A program made the position numbers and the translations under genes. DNA of 64,000 nucleotides. Origin: Flavobacterium limi (lineage in GTDB: Bacteria > Bacteroidota > Bacteroidia > Flavobacteriales > Flavobacteriaceae). Below the pieces are notes generated by a model, which was not told the origin of the DNA, ran no database searches, and worked only from the letters and a program-made list of their open reading frames with translations. Shown here piece by piece: positions 18,436-27,101 of this stretch. The stretch lies in assembly GCF_010645075.1 (NCBI RefSeq), contig NZ_JAADZV010000008.1, forward strand, positions 124,001-188,000, written 5' to 3'. Numbering within the stretch: position 1 is the stretch's first letter; each line of letters opens with the position of its first letter.

Positions 18436-20904
18436 ATGAATTATTTCAGAATTATTACGTGCTCTGTATTGCTGTCAATCAGTATGTTTCATAGCAACGC
18501 CCAGCAAAAATTAAAATTACATTATGACAAACCGGCAACAAACTGGAACGAGGCCCTGCCAATTGGTAATGGCCGTTTGGGAGCCATGGTTTTCGGTAAT
18601 CCGCAAAAAGAAGAGCTTCAGCTAAATGAAGAAACGGTCTGGGCAGGTGAACCTGGAAATAATGTGCCGAAAAATGTTTACCCAAATATTGAAGAAATCC
18701 GAAAACTGCTTTTTGAAGGAAAAAACAAAGAGGCTCAGGATCTGGCAAACAAAACTTTTCCGAGACAGGCTCCAAAAGATCTAAACTACGGAATGCCCTA
18801 TCAGACGGTTGGAAGCTTATGGATCGAATTTCCGGGGCATGAAAATTATTCGGATTATAAGCGTGATCTGGATATAGAAAAAGCGGTTTCGTCAGTAAGT
18901 TATAAAGCAAACGGAGTAACTTATAAAAGAGAAGTTCTGGCTTCTTTTTCAGATGATGTCATTCTGCTAAAGCTAACTTCAGACAGAAAAAAAAGCATCA
19001 GTTTTACTCTGTCAGCAACCAGTCCGCAGTTGTTGAGGAATTTCAGGACTCAGGAAAATAAATTGTTTTTTGAAGGAACAACCGGAAGTGCCGATAACAA
19101 AACAGGCAAAATAAAATTTGTCGGACAGGCCGTCTGTACTCTAAAAGGAGGAAAGTTAACTGCTGAGCCCGATAAACTCACAATCAAAGAGGCTGATGAG
19201 GTGATCATTCGTATCGCTATTGCAACCAATTTTAAAAATTATAAAGATCTGTCGGCAAATCCGTCTGAGAAAAGCACTGCTGTTTTAGCTAAAGCTTCAA
19301 AGAAAAGTTATGCCGAATCTTTTAAAAACCATGTTTCAGCCTATCAAAAATATTTCAACAGGGTTTCTTTATATTTAGGTGATTCGCCTCAGTCCAATAA
19401 AACAACTGATATTAGAATTAAAGAATTTGCCACTTCTTATGATCCGCAACTGGTAGGGCTTTATTACCAATTCGGGAGGTATTTACTCATTTCAAGTTCA
19501 CAGCCGGGCAATCAGCCTGCCAATCTTCAGGGCATCTGGAATCATAAATTAAATCCGGCCTGGGACAGTAAATACACCGTAAACATCAATACTGAAATGA
19601 ATTACTGGCCTGCCGAAATAACGAACTTGAGCGAGATGCACCAGCCTTTATTCAGCATGCTGAAAGATTTGGCTGTAACCGGAAAAGAAAGTGCCTCAGA
19701 AATGTATCATGCCCGTGGCTGGAACGTGCATCATAACACAGATTTATGGCGTATGACAGGCGTTGTAGATGGAGGATTTTATGGTCTTTGGCCAATGGGA
19801 GGCGCGTGGCTTACCCAACATTTGTGGCAGCATTATCTTTACACAGGTGACCGCGAATTTTTAAAGGAATATTATCCCGTTCTAAAAGGTGCTGCACAGT
19901 TTTATCTTGATGTACTTCAGGAAGAACCGGAACATAAATGGCTTGTTGTAGCTCCTTCAATGTCTCCTGAAAATACGTATGAGAAAAGCGTTGGCGTTTC
20001 TGCCGGAACAACGATGGACAATCAGCTGGTTTTTGATACGTTTACTAATATTCTGAATGCTTCTAAGGTTTTAGAAACAGATAAATCCTTTGCAGATTCG
20101 GTTGCCGTTGCTTTAAAAAGGCTTCCTCCAATGCAGATTGGACAGCATACCCAATTGCAGGAATGGCTTCATGACTGGGATAAACTAAATGACCATCACA
20201 GGCATATTTCGCATTTGTACGGCTTGTTTCCATCAGGACAGATTTCACCGTTCAGAACCCCTCAGCTTATCGAAGCAGCAAAGAACACATTAGTATCCAG
20301 AGGCGATGTATCGACAGGCTGGTCTATGGGCTGGAAAGTAAACTGGTGGGCACGTTTATTAGACGGAAACAGGGCTTTTAAACTGATTAAAGACCAGTTA
20401 AGCCCTGCGCCATTAGAAAGTAAGGGACAATCAGGCGGAACTTATCCGAATCTTCTGGATGCTCATCCGCCATTTCAGATTGATGGGAATTTTGGCTGTA
20501 CGGCCGGAATTACCGAAATGCTTTTGCAAAGTTACGATGGCTCAATCTACCTGCTTCCTGCCTTGCCGGATGATTTCAAAAATGGTAAAGTAAGCGGTCT
20601 GAAAGCCAGAGGAGGTTTTGAATTGGCTTTTAAATGGGAAAACGGAAAATTAAAAGAAGTAATCGTAAAATCAGCTTTGGGAGGGAATTGCAGGCTGCGT
20701 CTGGCCTCTGATATTCAACTGAATGGAGAAGTTATTTTAGCTGAAGCGAAAGAAGAAAATACCAATCCGTTTTATCAGGTGGAAACAATAAAAGAGCCTT
20801 TACTATCTGAAAAAGCAAGCTTAAAAGGCTATAAATCTCCTGATACCAAATTGTACGATTTCAATACCGTAAAAGGCAAAACGTATATCTTTAAAGCAAA
20901 CTAA
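18436..20904 (+). CDS. GH95 glycoside hydrolase (alpha-L-fucosidase / alpha-L-galactosidase)
   Basis: An 822-residue secreted enzyme of family GH95. The signal peptide is about 1-22 (ending SNA before Q). The N-terminal beta-sandwich carries IGNGRLGAMVFG; the (alpha/alpha)6 catalytic domain carries NLQGIWNHKLNPAWDS, INTEMNYWPAE, HHNTDLWR and DGNFGCTAGITEMLLQS. The family includes 1,2-alpha-L-fucosidases and alpha-L-galactosidases; a GH95 acts as alpha-L-galactosidase on rhamnogalacturonan II in Bacteroides thetaiotaomicron. In this pectin locus it probably trims fucose or L-galactose from side chains. Exact specificity cannot be read from sequence. Confidence 0.9.
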   Translation: MNYFRIITCSVLLSISMFHSNAQQKLKLHYDKPATNWNEALPIGNGRLGAMVFGNPQKEELQLNEETVWAGEPGNNVPKNVYPNIEEIRKLLFEGKNKEAQDLANKTFPRQAPKDLNYGMPYQTVGSLWIEFPGHENYSDYKRDLDIEKAVSSVSYKANGVTYKREVLASFSDDVILLKLTSDRKKSISFTLSATSPQLLRNFRTQENKLFFEGTTGSADNKTGKIKFVGQAVCTLKGGKLTAEPDKLTIKEADEVIIRIAIATNFKNYKDLSANPSEKSTAVLAKASKKSYAESFKNHVSAYQKYFNRVSLYLGDSPQSNKTTDIRIKEFATSYDPQLVGLYYQFGRYLLISSSQPGNQPANLQGIWNHKLNPAWDSKYTVNINTEMNYWPAEITNLSEMHQPLFSMLKDLAVTGKESASEMYHARGWNVHHNTDLWRMTGVVDGGFYGLWPMGGAWLTQHLWQHYLYTGDREFLKEYYPVLKGAAQFYLDVLQEEPEHKWLVVAPSMSPENTYEKSVGVSAGTTMDNQLVFDTFTNILNASKVLETDKSFADSVAVALKRLPPMQIGQHTQLQEWLHDWDKLNDHHRHISHLYGLFPSGQISPFRTPQLIEAAKNTLVSRGDVSTGWSMGWKVNWWARLLDGNRAFKLIKDQLSPAPLESKGQSGGTYPNLLDAHPPFQIDGNFGCTAGITEMLLQSYDGSIYLLPALPDDFKNGKVSGLKARGGFELAFKWENGKLKEVIVKSALGGNCRLRLASDIQLNGEVILAEAKEENTNPFYQVETIKEPLLSEKASLKGYKSPDTKLYDFNTVKGKTYIFKAN

Positions 20905-20920
20905 TTAACAATCAAAATTG

Positions 20921-23900
20921 ATGAAAAAAGATTCTAATATTCTGAAAATTAGAGCAGCAATTTTTCTTATTGCTTTAACGGTCATAAATTCATTTGCGCA
21001 GCAACAACGAATCGTACAGGATATCTCCAATAACGACTGGAAGCTCTGGCTGGATCCAATAGCACAATGGCAAAATGATGTTTTATTTGCACCTCCGGTT
21101 GATCTTAAAAAGTTACCTGTAAATATTCCGACAGGCGGCTGGCTGTCACTTCAAAAGGGTGAAAGCAAAACGGTACATCTTCCGGCGACGGTAGAAGAGT
21201 TTCATTGGGGATGGAATAAAAATGCTTTTGGGGTTTCGGGAAATTATTTGGGTATTTCCTGGTTTACAACACAGGTCAAAGTGCCTTCGTCAATGAAAGG
21301 GAAGCGAATTGTTTTGCATTTCGAAAGTGTCCGTTTCAGGGCTGAGGTTTTTGTAAACGAAAAACTGGCCGGTTACGATTTGATCAACGGAACTCCTTTT
21401 GACATAGATATTACCGATTATGTAACTGCAGGAAAATCGAATTTCATAGCGGTCCGAATTACAGATCCGAATGGAAATTTTGACTGGAGGGACAGTTCGA
21501 ATTATATGTGGGGAGACTATCGTACCAATCCAACTCACGGTTTTGGTGGTATCACCGGAAAAGTAAGTCTTGTAGCTACAGACAATGTTTTTGTAAATGA
21601 TGTTTTTATCAAAAACAAACCAGCATTAAACGAAATCGATGCTGAAATTTCGTTGACAAATAACACAGAAGCAACTTTTAAAGGAAGTGTTTTATTAGAA
21701 GTCAGCGAAAGAAAATCAGGAAAATTAGTTTGGAAAAAAGACTTTCCGATAGAAGCAGGGAAAGGAGAAAATATACCGCAGTCTTTTACAATTAAAGTAG
21801 ATAATGCAAACCTTTGGGATGTTGATAATCCTACTTTATATGTATTGAAAGCTTCTCTCAAAAAAGACAAAGAATTAAAAGATGCTGTAGAGAAAAAATT
21901 TGGTTTCCGCTGGTTTGAAGTCAAAGAAGTTGACGGAGATAAACAGTTTTACCTGAATAACAAACGCATTGTAGTCAGAACAGCAATTTCATGGGGCTTC
22001 TGGCCAGTAAACGGAATAGCACCAAGTGATGAACTGGCAAAAAAACAAATTGCAGACGCCAAAGCTGTTGGTTTGAATATGTTGAATTTTCACCGTACTA
22101 TCGGGCAGACCAACGTTTTGGATTATGCTGATGAAATGGGGCTTTTGTATTATCAGGAACCGGGTGGAAATCAGTTTCCGGCGAATCAGTTCAACCCTAA
22201 AAATGAACTGGAAAAAAAGCAGGCCGATTTTTATTTTGCTGCCCGTGACGAAAAGTTCTTCAGAATGATCAAACGCGACAGAAGCCATCCTTCGCTGGTC
22301 ATTTACAACATGCACAACGAAAGAGGGGCAGAGCCACAAAAAAGAGACAGCCTACAGATGCTGGCAGGACACAAACTGGATCCAACCCGAATAAAGACGT
22401 ATAATTCCAGTAACGGTCCAATAAAAGAGGGCAAAGATCCACGCTTTAAACTGCATTTGCTTCCATATAGTAATCAGTTTTACAATTTCGGCTGGTTTGA
22501 TCAGCATCATGCCGGAGGACCCGGAGTGTATCATGATAATTTGTACAGCAATCCTAAAAAGTATGCAAAATTCACTGATAACAAACAGGAAATTGTGTAT
22601 TACGGTGAAGAAGGTGCCATCGGGACCCCACCAAGATTACAGCTAATCCGGGAAGAAATCCTGAAAAAAGGAAAAGACATTGGCTGGGAAAGTGACGATT
22701 ATTTGAAATGGTACGATGCTTATGATAATTTCCTGAAGAAAAATGATTTCCAGAAATCTTTTCCAAATGTGGACAGCCTGACCAGAAAAATGGGGAATGT
22801 AGCCTTTTATTATCAGGGAAGAACGATTGAAAACGTACGAATCAACAATACAATAGACGGCTATGCAGTAAACGGCTGGGAAAGCATGAAACTGGAAAAC
22901 CATTCGGGTATTGTCGACAATTACCGAAATTTAAAAGGAGATGCCGATCTGATTGCGCGTTACAACAAACCTTTGTATGTGGCTGTAAAACTCACTAACA
23001 AAGTCTTATCGGTGAAAGATTCTACAATGATTGATTTTTTCATTGTTAACGAAAAAGACATCAGAGGCACATTTGATTTAAAAGTGAAAGCGACCAATGA
23101 CAACAAACAAATGGTCTGGACCAAAACAATTCCTGTCACCGTAACCGGAGGTACTACCTATGGCGAATTATTGTCTGCTAAAAATACTTTTGCACCGCAA
23201 ACAGAAGGATACACGAAAATTACAGCCGAATTAGTTTCGAAAGACAACTCGGTTATTACGACAGGAAGCGACGAATTATTTGCCGTAAAACTGAACAAAG
23301 AAAAAATCGCTTCCAATATTGTAGTGGCCGATACGACCGGAATTGTTGGGAAATATTTCGATTCGGAAAAGATACATTTCAAAAACTATAAAAGCGGAAC
23401 ACCATCCGGAAACTGCCTGGTAATAGGCGGTTTCAAACCACAGCAAACCGGTAATCCTTTGGTAACCGATTTATTAGAATGGGTAAACAACGGAAACACG
23501 ATTGTTATTGTTAACGATATCGACACCTGGTCGACCTATTTTGCCAAAAAAGAAGCTGCTGATTACAGGGGATTCAAAACCTTAGGAACATCGTGGTACG
23601 GAGGAAACTATTTTGTTAAAGAAACCAAATGGTTCGAAGGCCTGCCGCAATCCTGCGTGTTCAACTGGGAATACCAGTGTTTTGCTACCTACAATAAAAA
23701 CCGAATCGGACTCCGAATGTTCAATGGTGAAACGATTGTGGGCTGCGTTTCTGATCATAAGCAGGAAGTCTATTCTGCCTTAACAGTTATGCCGCACGGA
23801 CGAGGAAAAATCATTTTTTGTGCACTGGACATTTTCAGCTGTATAAAAGAAAACGAAGTGCTTAAAAAAGCAGAAGGCGACGGTGAAAACGCTTCTATGA

Positions 23901-23974
23901 AAACATTCAATGTTTCGGCTAAAAACAAAGCCAATATCGTAGGACAGCAGCTTTTACTGAATCTGTTGAAATAA
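20921..23974 (+). CDS. GH2-like glycoside hydrolase with C-terminal GATase-like domain
   Basis: A 1017-residue secreted protein; signal peptide about 1-24 (ending SFA before Q). It has a GH2 sugar-binding domain (about 60-210, with GISWFTTQVKVP and HFESVRFRAEVFVNEKLAGYD), an Ig-like domain and a TIM barrel. The acid/base is probably Glu467 in NMHNERG. The usual nucleophile motif is replaced by YYGEEG (Glu563 or Glu564), which is unusual. From about 800 the chain looks like a GATase1/ThuA-type alpha/beta domain (LLEWVNNGNTIVIVND, GRGKIIFCALDI). A TTG three bases upstream is in frame, but the ATG is preferred. It closes the pectin operon, 16 bases after GH95. The cleaved linkage is unknown. Confidence 0.78.
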   Translation: MKKDSNILKIRAAIFLIALTVINSFAQQQRIVQDISNNDWKLWLDPIAQWQNDVLFAPPVDLKKLPVNIPTGGWLSLQKGESKTVHLPATVEEFHWGWNKNAFGVSGNYLGISWFTTQVKVPSSMKGKRIVLHFESVRFRAEVFVNEKLAGYDLINGTPFDIDITDYVTAGKSNFIAVRITDPNGNFDWRDSSNYMWGDYRTNPTHGFGGITGKVSLVATDNVFVNDVFIKNKPALNEIDAEISLTNNTEATFKGSVLLEVSERKSGKLVWKKDFPIEAGKGENIPQSFTIKVDNANLWDVDNPTLYVLKASLKKDKELKDAVEKKFGFRWFEVKEVDGDKQFYLNNKRIVVRTAISWGFWPVNGIAPSDELAKKQIADAKAVGLNMLNFHRTIGQTNVLDYADEMGLLYYQEPGGNQFPANQFNPKNELEKKQADFYFAARDEKFFRMIKRDRSHPSLVIYNMHNERGAEPQKRDSLQMLAGHKLDPTRIKTYNSSNGPIKEGKDPRFKLHLLPYSNQFYNFGWFDQHHAGGPGVYHDNLYSNPKKYAKFTDNKQEIVYYGEEGAIGTPPRLQLIREEILKKGKDIGWESDDYLKWYDAYDNFLKKNDFQKSFPNVDSLTRKMGNVAFYYQGRTIENVRINNTIDGYAVNGWESMKLENHSGIVDNYRNLKGDADLIARYNKPLYVAVKLTNKVLSVKDSTMIDFFIVNEKDIRGTFDLKVKATNDNKQMVWTKTIPVTVTGGTTYGELLSAKNTFAPQTEGYTKITAELVSKDNSVITTGSDELFAVKLNKEKIASNIVVADTTGIVGKYFDSEKIHFKNYKSGTPSGNCLVIGGFKPQQTGNPLVTDLLEWVNNGNTIVIVNDIDTWSTYFAKKEAADYRGFKTLGTSWYGGNYFVKETKWFEGLPQSCVFNWEYQCFATYNKNRIGLRMFNGETIVGCVSDHKQEVYSALTVMPHGRGKIIFCALDIFSCIKENEVLKKAEGDGENASMKTFNVSAKNKANIVGQQLLLNLLK

Positions 23975-23995
23975 CAGCATATCCATTTTTTTCAG

Positions 23996-24050
23996 GAGCA
24001 GGAATCTTGAGGCATTTTCAGCAGCATGGTTCCTGCTCTTCGTTTTATCT
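23996..24050 (+). terminator. Terminator of the pectin operon
   Basis: GAGCAGGAA (23996-24004) pairs perfectly with TTCCTGCTC (24030-24038), followed by a T-rich tract. It lies 22 bases after the GH2-like stop and closes the operon. Confidence 0.7.
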
Positions 24051-24190
24051 TTTCTTTTTTGGCAGCAAAAAAGAAAAGGATAACACTGCAATCAGGACTA
24101 AAAGCGAAGATTTTGCTCTTTTGGCTTCATGGGTAATCGAGTATCTGTAAAAGAAATTAACGGAATTTGTACAGATGAAAATAATTTTGT

Positions 24191-24787
24191 TTATGTTCGG
24201 GCAAAATTAATTAGAGGTGCAATATTTCCGTTATCCGCTTCTCGTATAGATTTAATATATGCTGCTCTTGTTTCGTTCGCTTTTACCATATTTGAATGAT
24301 TCCAGGTAAAAATATCTTTTCCAAAAATTAGATCAATTATTATATCTGCCATAATTCTGGAATGTCTTCCGTTTCCATTTGGAAAACAATGAATATTAAC
24401 CAGTCTGTGTTTAAATCTTATAGCTATTTCGTCAGGGGGATATGTATTGTTGTCAATCCAGTAAGTTGTATCATCCAGTAGCTGTCTGAGTTCAATACCT
24501 ATCATAATCCATTGTACGCCTATATTTTTTTCCGATCTTCTAAATTCACCTGCCCAGTACCACACTTTGTTGAACATTCTCTTATGGAGATTTTTTATAA
24601 AATCTTCAGTTAATATTTGCTCTTTTTTTGTTTTTAACCGAATAGTCCATTCAATGGCTTTTTCAATATTTAGTTGCTCATGTTCATCCAGTTCTCCATG
24701 GGTAGTAATTGTTTTTATTAAAAGCCCTTCCTTTTCTTCTTCACTCAAAGGTGTCTGGCCGTCTTCATAAATAAGCTCTAATCCCAT
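24191..24787 (-). CDS. Fic-domain protein, mobile mystery protein B type
   Basis: A 198-residue Fic-domain protein. Fic enzymes usually transfer AMP from ATP to target proteins. The motif HCFPNGNGRHSR, starting at His133, matches the canonical HxFxxGNGRxxR with all catalytic positions intact. The N-terminal ~40 residues do not show an obvious inhibitory (S/T)xxxE(G/N) helix, but one such motif may be divergent. It overlaps the upstream HTH gene by 10 bases, the arrangement of the mobile mystery protein A/B pair (TIGR02612/TIGR02613), which is found on mobile DNA and may behave as a toxin-antitoxin-like module. Function of this pair is not established. Confidence 0.88.
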   Translation of the reverse strand: MGLELIYEDGQTPLSEEEKEGLLIKTITTHGELDEHEQLNIEKAIEWTIRLKTKKEQILTEDFIKNLHKRMFNKVWYWAGEFRRSEKNIGVQWIMIGIELRQLLDDTTYWIDNNTYPPDEIAIRFKHRLVNIHCFPNGNGRHSRIMADIIIDLIFGKDIFTWNHSNMVKANETRAAYIKSIREADNGNIAPLINFART

Positions 24788-25239
24788 AGTGATCTGCGCA
24801 TTTCCCTTTTAATTTCGTTGGCTAATTCTTTTATAGCTTTACTGATCTGTTCATCACTGTTCCCCTGATTTTCTAATTTCATATTGTTGCTTGTCCGGAG
24901 AACAATCTTTTTTGAAAGTTCGAGTGCTTTATAATCAACTAAGTTTTCGAGTGTTTGATCTTTGGGTACAAAACCGTATACAAATTTCATATTTAAAGCA
25001 TTGCCTGCTTCTTTGAGGGACTTTAATGTTATTGCTCCTGTAGCTTCTCTTTCTTCAATTTTTTTGACGCCTTGTTTAGTCATATTTATTCTTGTGCCTA
25101 ATTGCTCAAGAGTCATATTTAGTGCTGTCCTGATGCTGTAAATCCATCCTTTTTCCGGAATAATTACTTTTTCCGACTCTTTGAAGACTTGTAGCTTTCT
25201 ATCGAGCTGCTCTAATAGTAATTTTTTCTGATTTCGCAT
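24778..25239 (-). CDS. HTH protein, mobile mystery protein A type
   Basis: A 153-residue DNA-binding protein with a Cro/C1-type helix-turn-helix at about 38-90 (MTLEQLGTRINMTKQGVKKI). The segment ALNMKFVYGFVPKDQTLENLV is typical of the mobile mystery protein A family. It is the first gene of a two-gene unit with the Fic protein, overlapping it by 10 bases; it probably represses the promoter or neutralises the partner. A -7 element TACTTTTG reads toward it at 25266-25273 on the minus strand. The pair interrupts the stretch between the pectin enzymes and their likely HTCS. Confidence 0.87.
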   Translation of the reverse strand: MRNQKKLLLEQLDRKLQVFKESEKVIIPEKGWIYSIRTALNMTLEQLGTRINMTKQGVKKIEEREATGAITLKSLKEAGNALNMKFVYGFVPKDQTLENLVDYKALELSKKIVLRTSNNMKLENQGNSDEQISKAIKELANEIKREMRRSLWD

Positions 25240-25265
25240 TGATATTATTTTTAATAAATTTTATA

Positions 25266-25273
25266 CAAAAGTA
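25266..25273 (-). promoter_or_regulatory. -7 promoter element of the HTH/Fic pair
   Basis: The minus strand reads TACTTTTG, a match to TAnnTTTG, 26 bases before the ATG of the HTH gene. No convincing -33 TTTG was seen at the usual distance. Confidence 0.4.
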
Positions 25274-25635
25274 AATATATTTATTTAAAAATAATAGTTT
25301 AAGTAAACAAATATGTGTACAATACGCACTATTAGTCTATTAATATGTTTATTTAATTTTAATATTGTAAACATATATGGGTATAAATTATTTTAAAAGT
25401 ATATTTAAATATTTACTTTTTTAGTTAGTTTTATGGAGTATCCAAAAATTAATATTAGTCTTAAAAGCATTAAACATGCTCTAAGAGGTCAGTGTAAAAG
25501 CATGTCAAATTTTTATTATATTCGCTGAATTAATATCTGTAATCTTATGACACAAGGGGGACTCAAAGTTTATGGATTGGAGCCATTTTATGGCTGGTAT
25601 AAATGAGTTAGGCGCATGCTTTGAAATCACTGCTA
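25274..25635. other. AT-rich gap ending in a GTTAGGC motif
   Basis: About 360 bases with no gene. Very AT-rich up to 25440. The right end contains ATGAGTTAGGCGCATGC (25600-25619 region), in which GTTAGGC fits the GTTRRRY core of integron-type recombination sites and immediately precedes the next gene. No inverted partner was found nearby, so recombination is only a hypothesis. Confidence 0.35.
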
Positions 25636-26175
25636 ATGAAAAACACGATTGAAAAACATTTTGATGGAATAAATATTCATTCAACTTTAAAAATCAACTC
25701 AAGTAAAATTGGAAAGATTGTACTCGCAATTTTTTTAATAATATTTCTTGGAGTTTTATCATTAGTTTTGTCAACCCTTGAGAAAGATGAAATTGCATCT
25801 GCAATAATTCCAGTATTAATAATCAGTGCGATTATAATTATCTTTCCACTAAGATATTTAATCTGGAATATTTATGGTAAAGAGGTTTTGATTGTCAACT
25901 CAAAATCGATTAGTTATTATTATGATTATGGTTTTTTCAAAACAAATTTCAAAACTATTCTTTTCACTAGACTTGGAACTCAAATCGAGTTTGTGAGAGA
26001 ATATGATGGAATAGAAAATGGAAGATTAATTTTTTATAATTATCGTGAAATTGATGATTTGCCTGAAGAAATTCACAGGACATCAATATTGATAGATATA
26101 GTTACACTTGAAGTAATAAATTGTGAAATTACAGAATTATTTGAGAGTAATAATTTCCTTTTTTCTAACAATTAA
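25636..26175 (+). CDS. Hypothetical two-helix membrane protein
   Basis: A 179-residue protein that I do not recognise. Two hydrophobic helices are seen at about 28-48 and 58-80 (IVLAIFLIIFLGVLSLVLS; IIPVLIISAIIIIFPLRYLI), followed by a soluble, aromatic-rich C-terminal part (SISYYYDYGFFKTNFKTILFT) that resembles the small PH-like domains found in bacterial membrane proteins. The ATG at 25636 is preferred over a TTG at 25621. It stands alone, bracketed by GTTAGGC on the left and CCTAAC plus a small hairpin on the right, like a mobile cassette. High AT content fits foreign origin. Confidence 0.55.
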   Translation: MKNTIEKHFDGINIHSTLKINSSKIGKIVLAIFLIIFLGVLSLVLSTLEKDEIASAIIPVLIISAIIIIFPLRYLIWNIYGKEVLIVNSKSISYYYDYGFFKTNFKTILFTRLGTQIEFVREYDGIENGRLIFYNYREIDDLPEEIHRTSILIDIVTLEVINCEITELFESNNFLFSNN

Positions 26176-26183
26176 GCCAGCTC

Positions 26184-26216
26184 CTAACAGCGGTAGCTGT
26201 TGCACAACTCCCAATA
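26184..26216. other. CCTAAC motif and AACAGC/GCTGTT hairpin
   Basis: CCTAAC (26183-26188) overlaps a perfect small hairpin AACAGC-GGTA-GCTGTT (26186-26201) just after the hypothetical gene, followed by TGCACAACTCC. It may be one end of a mobile cassette or of a decayed insertion sequence. No partner copy was found in the window. Confidence 0.3.
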
Positions 26217-26319
26217 TTTTAAAACCATTTCTAAAAAAGTAAAATTCCAACCTCTTTTAAAGCTATTTAAAGGATGGTTATTTTTTAGTCAAAATTCAAA
26301 GTTGCATTTTTTTTGATAG

Positions 26320-26445
26320 TTGAAAAAAGCTTTATCAAGTAAACTTGCCATTCATATAGGAGACGATAAAGGCAGTTGGAAAGGTTTTATAATTGCAGGT
26401 TTTTGTTTCGTTTTACCAGCCGTTTTTATAACAGTTTACTTGTAA
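26320..26445 (+). pseudogene. Chromate transporter (ChrA) remnant
   Basis: A 41-codon open stretch ending in TAA encodes KLAIHIGDDKGSWKGF followed by IIAGFCFVLPAVFIT. This closely resembles the conserved segment of CHR-family chromate efflux proteins (AIHIGxxxGGWKGLxxAGxCFxxPA). It has no start codon of its own, is preceded by a stop and ends abruptly, so it is a fragment. It marks this stretch as a graveyard of transferred DNA. The family assignment is by memory of the motif only. Confidence 0.45.
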
Positions 26446-26572
26446 TGCTTTTATCTATTATAGTTTCAGCGAATCTATGCACATAATATGTCTGCTCCTC
26501 AGTAAGCCTTCCGATGCTATCATAAATATATTTATATACTTCTTCTACATATTCTTGCAAAACTTTGTTTTT

Positions 26573-26983
26573 TTACAATTGTTTCTTCTTTTTGAACTTT
26601 ATTTGATTCAATTTTAGTAACAAATTGTGGTTTTTTACAGGATAATATTGTTTTAATGGTGATCTATAATTATTTTTAATTTCCCAATCGACGTCATCAT
26701 AAATGTACTCTTCTGTAATGTTATAATCAATATCAGATACATATTCAAAACCTGGAATTTGATCTAAAAGTGTTTTAATCCTACCATGTCGATCTACTTC
26801 CATGTATGAGTCTCGTCGAATATCATTGCTAATAAGTGCAGTTTACAGAATCTTTTAAGTTTTCATTTGTATAACTGCTACGAATTTGTGATAATAAGCC
26901 ATTATAGAATTGACTATTTTGACAATAAGCAGAAATCGTAGATGATGTTGTAACGAAAAAAAACAATAAAAAAACGTTTTCAT
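26573..26983 (-). pseudogene. Decayed secreted-protein gene, two frameshifts
   Basis: From an ATG at 26983 (minus strand) the chain begins MKTFF. A one-base shift then gives a hydrophobic signal-like stretch (LLFFFVTTSSTISAYCQ) and SYTNENLKDSVNC, and a second shift leads through ALISNDIRRDSYMEV into an open frame of 76 codons (26573-26803) with IKTLLDQIPGFEYVSDI. No single frame connects these parts, so the gene is probably broken. I do not recognise the family. Confidence 0.5.
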
Positions 26984-27101
26984 AAACCCTCTATTTTTAC
27001 CGAAAAATAATATAATTTTTTGATTTTGAACTAGTATTTTTTTTATACTCTAAAATTCTCCCGCTTAAACGCATGCATATCAATAATACAAAACTAAAAC
27101 A

